DNA of 64,000 nt from the NCBI GenBank assembly GCA_027624625.1, contig JAQBWH010000002.1, forward strand, positions 88,271 through 152,270. The letters are read 5' to 3'. This DNA comes from Verrucomicrobiota bacterium. Lineage in GTDB: Bacteria; Verrucomicrobiota; Verrucomicrobiia; Chthoniobacterales; JACTMZ01. A program made the translations under genes and the position numbers. This document shows, piece by piece, positions 1 through 7,166 of this stretch (position 1 is the stretch's first letter; each line of letters begins with the position of its first letter). The notes below the pieces were generated by a model. The model was not told where the DNA came from. It searched no databases and saw nothing but the letters and a program-made list of their open reading frames with translations.

Positions 1-10
1 ACGAAGCCGA

Positions 11-45
11 CGGTTTTCCCTTTGTTGCCTTCGTGACCTTCTGTT
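11..45. repeat. Half of an intergenic 9-nt-periodic repeat (other arm outside the window)
   Basis: Reverse complement reads GAACAGAAGGTCACGAAGGCAACAAAGGG, with AAGG recurring every 9 nt; resembles the elements at 47945 and 49001. Confidence 0.5.
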
Positions 46-58
46 CAATCACAGTCCG

Positions 59-475
59 ATGAAATCCTTCCGCGAGGAACTTTGGTTCGAAGTCCCCGCC
101 CGCCGCGGGCTGCTCAACATCACGCCGCAGGTCGGAGAATGCCTCCGCGCCAGCGGGATCAAAGAGGGGTTGTGTCTGGTCAATGCCATGCACATCACGG
201 CCAGCGTTTTCATCAATGACGACGAACGCGGGCTGCACGCCGATTTGGAAAAATGGCTGGAAAAACTCGCGCCGGAAAAACCGCACAGCCAATACCGCCA
301 CAATGGCGCGGAGGACAATGCCGACGCGCATCTCAAACGCAGCATCATGGGCCGCGAGGTCGTGGTGGCGGTGACCGACGGACGGCTCGACTTCGGGCCG
401 TGGGAGCAAATCTTTTACGGTGAATTCGACGGACTGCGCGGCAAGCGTGTCTTGGTCAAAATCATCGGCCAGTAG
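59..475 (+). CDS. YjbQ/UPF0047 family protein
   Basis: 138 aa; [21 protein letters not shown]...S..G..V and [16 protein letters not shown] are typical of the YjbQ family. Confidence 0.9.
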   Translation: MKSFREELWFEVPARRGLLNITPQVGECLRASGIKEGLCLVNAMHITASVFINDDERGLHADLEKWLEKLAPEKPHSQYRHNGAEDNADAHLKRSIMGREVVVAVTDGRLDFGPWEQIFYGEFDGLRGKRVLVKIIGQ

Positions 476-478
476 CGG

Positions 479-1384
479 TTATTTTTCCGCAAGGAGTTCC
501 CGCTTGGCCGCGGCAAGTTCCTTGCGCTGGACCTTGCCGACCTTGGGGTAGGCCAAGTGGAGTGAGTCGAGAGCCTCGATGACGGCGGCGGCGACGACCA
601 CCCGGGCGAACCATTTGTTGTCGGCCGGGACCACATACCATGGAGCGTCTTCGGTGGCGGTGTGGCGGATGGTTTCCTCGTAGGCCTTCTGGTAATCGTT
701 CCAGTATTGACGCTCGTGCGAATCCGCGGGGGAGAATTTCCAATTTTTTTCCGGCGTGTCGAGGCGGGCGAGGAAACGTTTTTTCTGCTCGGCCTTGGAG
801 ACATTGAGGAAGAATTTGCAGACCAGCACGCCATTGCGCGCGAGGTAGCGTTCGAAGGCGCGGATGTCCTCGAAGCGCTGACTCCAGATGTTTTTGGTCA
901 GCAACGACCGCGGGATCTTCTGTTTCCCGAGAATTTCCGGATGCACGCGAACGACCAGGGTTTCTTCGTAGTAGCTGCGGTTGAAAATGCCGATCCGTCC
1001 CCGCTCCGGAACCCGCTTGCTGCAGCGCCAGAGGAAATCGTGGTCGAGTTCCTCGCTGGTCGGGGCCTTGAACGAGTGGACCTCGCAGCCCTGCGGGTTG
1101 ATTCCGGACATGACGTGTTTGACCGCCCCGTCTTTGCCCGCCGCATCCATGGCCTGGAAAATGAGCAGGACAGCCCACTGGTCCTGGGCATAAAGTTTGT
1201 CCTGCAAGGCCGACAGTGCCTGCACGCCCTGCGCGAGCGCCTCTTTGGCACGCTCTTTGTCCTTGGTGTCGAATTCCAGCGTGTTGCCGGGATCGCAATC
1301 CTTGAGCCGGAAGTTTTGTCCGGAGGTGACGCGGAAGGGCGCGGCGAGATCTCGGGCGCGTTTGACGAGTTTATCGGCTTTCAT
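479..1384 (-). CDS. Polyphosphate kinase 2 family protein (polyphosphate:nucleotide phosphotransferase type)
   Basis: 301 aa; LLIFQAMDAAGKDGAVKHVMSGINPQG (Walker A-like) and GRIGIFNRSYYEETLVVRVHPE are PPK2 motifs. Confidence 0.9.
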   Translation of the reverse strand: MKADKLVKRARDLAAPFRVTSGQNFRLKDCDPGNTLEFDTKDKERAKEALAQGVQALSALQDKLYAQDQWAVLLIFQAMDAAGKDGAVKHVMSGINPQGCEVHSFKAPTSEELDHDFLWRCSKRVPERGRIGIFNRSYYEETLVVRVHPEILGKQKIPRSLLTKNIWSQRFEDIRAFERYLARNGVLVCKFFLNVSKAEQKKRFLARLDTPEKNWKFSPADSHERQYWNDYQKAYEETIRHTATEDAPWYVVPADNKWFARVVVAAAVIEALDSLHLAYPKVGKVQRKELAAAKRELLAEK

Positions 1385-1633
1385 GGGATCATTGGGCGGA
1401 GAGGGGCAGGCGCGTCAGGCAGGCAAGGACGCATCCGAAGGCGATGGTGACGACACCCGCAAAGAACCAAGCCAATTAAGTGCGCTCGTTGGTCTCGTGG
1501 TCAATGTATTGCTTGGTCACGGGGAGAGATGCAGGTAGCCCGACACGGTCTCCGAGGCTCCATGGCAAAGCCGGAAAAAGTGGTCCCGGACGGTTGACCC
1601 TGCCGCATTGTCCTCTAAAATCGGAAATTCATC

Positions 1634-2242
1634 ATGAAAACGTCCTATCCTAACTCCAGTAAAGTTCACCTTTTCCGCAATCGTCTGTCCGCCGTTATCG
1701 GCTGTGCCGCGCTGATCACCAGCGCCTCTCTTGTTCAAGCTGAGGAAGCTGCCTCCGAGGCTAAGCCGACCGCCGGCGAATTGGCGGCTAAAACCGGTCA
1801 GGATGCAACCGGCGCAGTGACCGGGACCGCGGAGAAAGCCGGCGGGACAGTCATGGACGCTGGCAAGGGCCTCCTCGACACCGCCAAGACGGCGGTCGAA
1901 GGCGTTGGCAATACCACCAAAACGGCGGGTGAGACGGTTTTGGACACCGGCAAGGCTTTGATCAATAAAAACCCTGTTGAGGGTGCGGGCAACGCGGTCA
2001 AAGCGATCAGCACGGGTGCGGTTGATACCACCGGGGCAGCGGTCGGCACAGTAACCGACACCACCAAAGGAGCCGTCGGAACCACAGCAGGAGCGGTGGG
2101 CGGAACGGTAGGTACCGCGGCCACCGCGGTCCAAGGCACCGCCCAGACCGGAGTGGATGCCACCCAGGCCACCGGCGCGGCTGTCCGTGATGGCGCGTCT
2201 GCGGTCAAAGGCGCGGTGACCGGTGAGAAGGCTGCCGAGTAA
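1634..2242 (+). CDS. Exported Ala/Gly/Thr/Val-rich repetitive protein, LEA-like composition
   Basis: Signal peptide then a quasi-repetitive TGAAVGTVTDTTKGAVGTTAGAV-type sequence; followed by a strong terminator. Confidence 0.75.
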   Translation: MKTSYPNSSKVHLFRNRLSAVIGCAALITSASLVQAEEAASEAKPTAGELAAKTGQDATGAVTGTAEKAGGTVMDAGKGLLDTAKTAVEGVGNTTKTAGETVLDTGKALINKNPVEGAGNAVKAISTGAVDTTGAAVGTVTDTTKGAVGTTAGAVGGTVGTAATAVQGTAQTGVDATQATGAAVRDGASAVKGAVTGEKAAE

Positions 2243-2270
2243 GGTCCGGCTTTTCCCATCTCTGCCAATC

Positions 2271-2298
2271 AAGGGGCTCCCGATCGGGGGCCCCTTTT
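2271..2298 (+). terminator. Rho-independent terminator
   Basis: AAGGGGCTCCC-GATC-GGGGGCCCCTTTT: 11-bp stem with one G-U wobble, 4-nt loop, T run. Confidence 0.85.
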
Positions 2299-2303
2299 GC
2301 TGA

Positions 2304-2699
2304 TCAGCCACGCGGAAGAAGTTCGATCATCCTCAAGCCGACCCAGACTGCGGTAACGCAGACCGCCACGCTGGAGAGAGCATAAGCAACCGCGATGAGG
2401 ACTTCACCTCGCCGCAGGAGAAAAACGGTTTCCAGACCGAAAGCGGAGAAGGTGGTGAAGCCGCCGAGCAGTCCGGTAAGCAGGAGCAACCTCATCTGCG
2501 GGGTGAACCATTCGAGGCGCTCGATCATTCCGGAAAGCACTCCGATGAGGAGACAGCCGAGCACGTTGACCACGAAGGTGCTCCAGGGGAATTTGCCGCC
2601 CAGCGTGTGATGCAGTACCCAGCCACTAAGCAGGTAGCGTGCTATGGATCCGATGAAGCCGCCTGCCCCGACGAGAAGGATGTTGGCTCCGCTGCTCAC
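2304..2699 (-). CDS. crcB: Fluoride ion transporter CrcB/Fluc
   Basis: GGFIGSIARYLLSGW, GKFPWSTFVVNVLGCLLIG and LLTGLLGGFTTFSAFGLET motifs; start placed at an internal GTG because the N-terminal ORF extension overlaps purD-purM. Confidence 0.85.
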   Translation of the reverse strand: MSSGANILLVGAGGFIGSIARYLLSGWVLHHTLGGKFPWSTFVVNVLGCLLIGVLSGMIERLEWFTPQMRLLLLTGLLGGFTTFSAFGLETVFLLRRGEVLIAVAYALSSVAVCVTAVWVGLRMIELLPRG

Positions 2700-2746
2700 A
2701 ATGACTGCAGGGTAAAGCTTCGGGGCGGTTTGCCAAGCCGCGCGCT

Positions 2747-5002
2747 TCAGAGCATGCGTACCCCGCGCGGTCCGGCGGCGAGGTGGCCGAGGAGGAACAA
2801 AGGTTCCTTGATCGCGTCGCGCAAGGCCGGTTCGTCCTGCGGGGCACAAACCACCACCAGGCCCACCCCCATGTTGAAGGTGCGGAAGAGTTCATCGTCG
2901 GGCAGTCCGCTCACCTCCGCGATGAGTCGGAAGAGCGGCGACACGGGCCAGGCGGCGCGCTCGATATCCGCGGCACAATCCACCGGAAGGGCACGCGGAA
3001 GGTTGTCGAAAACGCCGCCGCCGGTCAGGTGGGCCAGCGCCTTGACCAGCCCGCGGTCCAAGGCCGTGCGCAGCACACCGAGATACGAACGGTGCGGCGC
3101 GAGCAGCGCATCACCCAGGGTGGTGTCAAGACCCGCAGGTGTCGCCTCGAGCGGCAGGCCGCGGAAAATTTTTCGGGCCAGCGAATAGCCATTGGTATGC
3201 AAACCGGACGAGGCGAGGCCGAGAAGGAGGTCGCCCGGTTGGAGGTCGGGCCGCGGGAGGAGGCGCTTTTTTTCCGCCGCGCCGACCATCGTGCCCGCCA
3301 CGTCGAATTCCCCCGGGCAATAGACCCCAGGCATTTCCGCCGTCTCTCCGCCGAGCAGCACGCACTTGGCATCCGCGCAGGCCTCGGCCATCCCGCCGAC
3401 GATTTCCGCGATACGCGATGCCGAAATGGACGACGAGGCAATGTAGTCGAGAAAGAAGAGCGGAAAGGCACCCTGCACGAGAAGATCGTTGATGCAGTGG
3501 TTGACGATGTCATGGCCGATCGAGGTGTAACGACCCGCGGCGGAGGCAAGCATGACCTTGGTGCCGACCCCGTCGGTGGTGCCGAGCAGTACCGGGTGCT
3601 CGAAGTTTTTCAGGGCGGAGGCGTCGAGCGCACCACCGAATGACCCGATGCCGCCGAGCACGCCGGTGGAATGCGTGGCTTCGACTTTCTTTTTGAGGAG
3701 GGTTACCGCGCGGTTACCCTCGTCGATGTCGACGCCGCTGGCCGCGTAGCTCCCGGCGGTGCGGGCCAGTTCGCGCCAGCCTATGTCGCGGCGGAACTGG
3801 CAGCCACGGAAAGAAATGTCGCCCGCGGCCTCATAGGCGCGGGTGCGGGCCTCTTCAAGATTCGCGCCGGTCGCAGTCACGTTGAGCACGCGGCCGCCGG
3901 AGGTGACAATCGAGCCCTTGGCCTCCGCTGTGCCCGCATGAAAAAGGCTCACCTTCTCGCGGGCTGCGGCCCGATCCAGTCCTGCCACCGGATCTCCGGT
4001 TTCCGGTTTTTCCGGATAGCCGCGCGAGGCAAGCACCACGGTGCAAGCGGTTTCGTCGTGCCAGTGAACCGGGGTTTCGGCCAGACGCCCCTCGAGACAA
4101 GCCAGGGCAATCTCGCGCAGCGGGGTCGCGAGCAAGGGCAGCAAGGTCTGGGCCTCCGGGTCTCCGAAACGGCAATTGTATTCGATGAGTTTGGGTCCGT
4201 CCGCGGTCAGCATCAGCCCGGCGTAGAGCACGCCGATGTAGGGAGCGCCCTCGCGCGCGAGTCCCGCGATGGTCGGACGCACGATGGTCGCAAGGACTTG
4301 TTCAACCATAGCCGGTGGACAAATCCCGGTGGGAGCATAGGCGCCCATCCCGCCGGTGTTCGGTCCGCGGTCGCCTTCGTAAATCCGTTTATGGTCCTGG
4401 GCCGGCGGCATGGCCGCGATGGATTTCCCGTCGCTGAAAACCAGGAGGGAAACCTCCGGTCCGGTCAGACGTTCTTCGAGGAGAATCGGCCCGGATTGCG
4501 CCAAGCGAACCAGAGCTTCGTTGCGTTCCGAATTGTTTTCTGGAACGACCACGCCTTTGCCCGAGGCGAGGCCGTCGGCTTTGACCACGACCGGAAAATC
4601 TTGCGCCTCGGCCCAAGCGCGCGCCTCTTCTGCGGCGACCGGCCCGGAAAAAGTTTTATTGCGCGGCGAGGGGAGCCCGTGGCGCGCGGCAAACTCGCGG
4701 CAATGGCTCTTGCTTGTTTCCAATCGCGCTGCTTCTCGGGACGGGCCGAAGACCCGGAACCCGGCGGCCCGCAGGGCGTCGGAAACCCCTGCGGCCAGCG
4801 CGCTCTCGGGTCCGATGAGCACGAGATCGATTTGTTCCGCGCGGCAGAGCGCCACAACCTGCCCTGGATGGCAAGGGTCAACCTCGCGGCGGTCCGGTGT
4901 GCCACCGTTGCCCGGAGCAACGATGATGCTATCGCCGGGGCACTCCAAGGCGCGGGCCATGGCGTGTTCACGTCCGCCCGATCCGAGCACAAGGATTCTC
5001 AT
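2747..5002 (-). CDS. Fused phosphoribosylamine-glycine ligase / phosphoribosylformylglycinamidine cyclo-ligase (PurD-PurM)
   Basis: 751 aa in one frame: PurD (MRILVLGSGGREHA, NTGGMGAYAPTG, YNCRFGDPEAQ) then PurM (GTDGVGTK, GHDIVNHCINDLLVQGA, LLGGETAEMPGVY, HLTGGG). Confidence 0.93.
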   Translation of the reverse strand: MRILVLGSGGREHAMARALECPGDSIIVAPGNGGTPDRREVDPCHPGQVVALCRAEQIDLVLIGPESALAAGVSDALRAAGFRVFGPSREAARLETSKSHCREFAARHGLPSPRNKTFSGPVAAEEARAWAEAQDFPVVVKADGLASGKGVVVPENNSERNEALVRLAQSGPILLEERLTGPEVSLLVFSDGKSIAAMPPAQDHKRIYEGDRGPNTGGMGAYAPTGICPPAMVEQVLATIVRPTIAGLAREGAPYIGVLYAGLMLTADGPKLIEYNCRFGDPEAQTLLPLLATPLREIALACLEGRLAETPVHWHDETACTVVLASRGYPEKPETGDPVAGLDRAAAREKVSLFHAGTAEAKGSIVTSGGRVLNVTATGANLEEARTRAYEAAGDISFRGCQFRRDIGWRELARTAGSYAASGVDIDEGNRAVTLLKKKVEATHSTGVLGGIGSFGGALDASALKNFEHPVLLGTTDGVGTKVMLASAAGRYTSIGHDIVNHCINDLLVQGAFPLFFLDYIASSSISASRIAEIVGGMAEACADAKCVLLGGETAEMPGVYCPGEFDVAGTMVGAAEKKRLLPRPDLQPGDLLLGLASSGLHTNGYSLARKIFRGLPLEATPAGLDTTLGDALLAPHRSYLGVLRTALDRGLVKALAHLTGGGVFDNLPRALPVDCAADIERAAWPVSPLFRLIAEVSGLPDDELFRTFNMGVGLVVVCAPQDEPALRDAIKEPLFLLGHLAAGPRGVRML

Positions 5003-6441
5003 GCCAAGGCGAATTCGAAGGATTCCTTGGGCGCCACGCCCGATACGTCAACCGGGTATTTTCCGGTGAAGCAGGCTGTGCAATAGCCTGACTTCCGGCC
5101 GATGGCGGACATCATGCCTTCGACCGAAAGAAACGCCAGGCTGTCGGCTCCAACATGTTGACGAAGTCGTTCAGGGTCAAAGCGTGCGGCAATCAGTTCG
5201 TCATAAGTCCCCATGTCGACCCCCATGTGACAGGGGTGCAGTACGCGGGGGGAAGTGATGCGTAAATGGACCTCTTTTGCCCCGGCATCGCGAACCAGCT
5301 TGATCAGTTGGGCCGAGGTCGTGCCCCGGACCAGCGAATCGTCGATGATGACGACACGTTTTCCAGCGAGGTTGGCCGGGAGGACATTGAATTTCATGGC
5401 CACGCGACGTTCGCGCAACAGTTGGGTCGGTTCGATGAAAGTGCGCCCGATGTAGCGGTTCTTGATAAAGCCATCGTTGAATGGGATGCCTGATTGTCTG
5501 GAGTAGCCTATGGCCGCGGGGATGGAAGAATCGGGCACCGGCACGACGACATCGGCGTCAACCGGCCACTCAATGGCGAGTTGCTCGCCCAGTTTCTGCC
5601 TGACTTCGTGCACGCTGCGGCCGTCCCACTCGCTGTCCGGACGGGAAAAATAAACAAACTCAAATGCGCAGCGGGCTGGGCCGTTGGCGGCGGTGGTGGT
5701 GCGGTGGCGGGTAGTGTTTTTTCCCCTCACCACGACAATCTCACCGTTCTCCACCTCGGTGATCTCGGTGCAACCGAGGGTATTGAGGGCACAAGTCTCG
5801 GAGGCCGCGGCCCACCCGCCCTCGGGAGTACGTCCGATGGAGAGTGGGCGGAATCCCCACGGATCGCGCGCCGCGATGAAGCAATCCACGCCGAGGAGAA
5901 CAAGTGAGTAGGCGCCCTTCCACGAGGGCATGGTCCGTTCGAGCCGTTCCTCCCAAGTGCGACCGCTGGCCGCAGCAAGCATGAGGGCCATCACTTCCGT
6001 ATCGCTTGCCGCGGTGAGAGCAAAGCCGCGCTGCAAAAGCTGCAAACGCAATTCGGTAGCATTGACCAGAGATCCGTTATGCGCGAGGGCCAGCGGACCG
6101 TGCATGGTTTCGACCAGAAACGGCTGGGCATTGCGTGCGGTGGATGCACCCATGGTCGAGTAACGCGTGTGGCCGATCGCCTGGTAACCAGTGAGCGGGG
6201 CGAGAGTTTCCGGCGTAAATATCTGGGCGAGCAGACCGACATCCTTGTGTAACCGCGCGCGCTGTCCGTCGGAGACCGCAATGCCGGCGGCTTCCTGGCC
6301 ACGGTGCTGCAAGGCGAAGAGCCCGAAGAAAGCAAGTTGGGCGGTCTCCTCACCGCTGGGTGACGACACGGCGACCACGCCACATTCTTCGCTCGGTCGG
6401 TCGTCACGAAAAGGGGAGGCAAGTTGGGTAGCGTGCTTCAT
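4999..6441 (-). CDS. purF: Amidophosphoribosyltransferase
   Basis: EECGVVAV N-terminal Cys region, GHTRYST, VVIIDDSLVRGTTS PRPP-binding motif; start inferred at MKHATQL with a 4-nt overlap to purQ. Confidence 0.93.
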   Translation of the reverse strand: MKHATQLASPFRDDRPSEECGVVAVSSPSGEETAQLAFFGLFALQHRGQEAAGIAVSDGQRARLHKDVGLLAQIFTPETLAPLTGYQAIGHTRYSTMGASTARNAQPFLVETMHGPLALAHNGSLVNATELRLQLLQRGFALTAASDTEVMALMLAAASGRTWEERLERTMPSWKGAYSLVLLGVDCFIAARDPWGFRPLSIGRTPEGGWAAASETCALNTLGCTEITEVENGEIVVVRGKNTTRHRTTTAANGPARCAFEFVYFSRPDSEWDGRSVHEVRQKLGEQLAIEWPVDADVVVPVPDSSIPAAIGYSRQSGIPFNDGFIKNRYIGRTFIEPTQLLRERRVAMKFNVLPANLAGKRVVIIDDSLVRGTTSAQLIKLVRDAGAKEVHLRITSPRVLHPCHMGVDMGTYDELIAARFDPERLRQHVGADSLAFLSVEGMMSAIGRKSGYCTACFTGKYPVDVSGVAPKESFEFALA

Positions 6442-7166
6442 GATTGACGGGCGGCGTCCACGCCATTGCGGAAAAGCGGCAGTGCGGATCCCCAACCTTC
6501 CGGCAAGACAATGGCACGGCCTTGGCGCCCCGTCACGTGGTTCTCCGGATGGGGCATCATGCCAAGGACCAGACCCGTGGGGTCGCACACCCCGGCTATG
6601 GCATGCACCGAACCGTTGGGATTGGCCGGGTAATCGTCCGCCGCGTAACGGAAAGCAATGCGGTCCCCGGAACGCAGTTGGTCGAGCACGGCGGTGCCGG
6701 CCGCGTATCGGCCCTCGCCGTGAGCCACGGGGCAGCGGACCGGCTGCTCCAAGCCCCTCGTCCAAATGCAGAGCTGCGAAGACGGTTGCAGTGAAACCCA
6801 CCGGCACTCGAAATGTCCGCGCTCGTTGTGCTGCAGGGCGCCCGGAAGCATCCCGGACCGCACGAGCATTTGGAATCCGTTGCAAACCCCGAGGATCGGG
6901 GTGCCCTGGGAAACTTTTTCCGGCAAGAGGTCACCGAGCAGGCGCTCTGCCTCGAGGGCGAAAACGCGTCCGGAACCGAGGGCATCCCCGTGAGAAAATC
7001 CGCCGGCAATGACGATCAGCTTGGCCCGCTCGATTTCGCCGCGCCGCCCGGGCAGGTCGAGAAGATCGATGCAGACCGGCGCGGCGCCGGCCTGCTCGAG
7101 GGCGAAGGCCGCATCGTTTTGACGATTCGTGCCGGGTGCGGTGAGAACGATGGCGGGAGGCTTCAT
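6438..7166 (-). CDS. purQ: Phosphoribosylformylglycinamidine synthase subunit PurQ (glutaminase)
   Basis: GGFSHGDALGSG, ILGVCNGFQML and HPENH motifs of class I amidotransferase PurQ. Confidence 0.92.
   Translation of the reverse strand: MKPPAIVLTAPGTNRQNDAAFALEQAGAAPVCIDLLDLPGRRGEIERAKLIVIAGGFSHGDALGSGRVFALEAERLLGDLLPEKVSQGTPILGVCNGFQMLVRSGMLPGALQHNERGHFECRWVSLQPSSQLCIWTRGLEQPVRCPVAHGEGRYAAGTAVLDQLRSGDRIAFRYAADDYPANPNGSVHAIAGVCDPTGLVLGMMPHPENHVTGRQGRAIVLPEGWGSALPLFRNGVDAARQS

Noticed and set aside
1385-1633. Possible small hydrophobic minus-strand peptide upstream of PPK2 (LAWFFAGVVTIAFGCVLACLTRLPLSAQ)
   Set aside because: Very short, needs a TTG start and has no supporting context.
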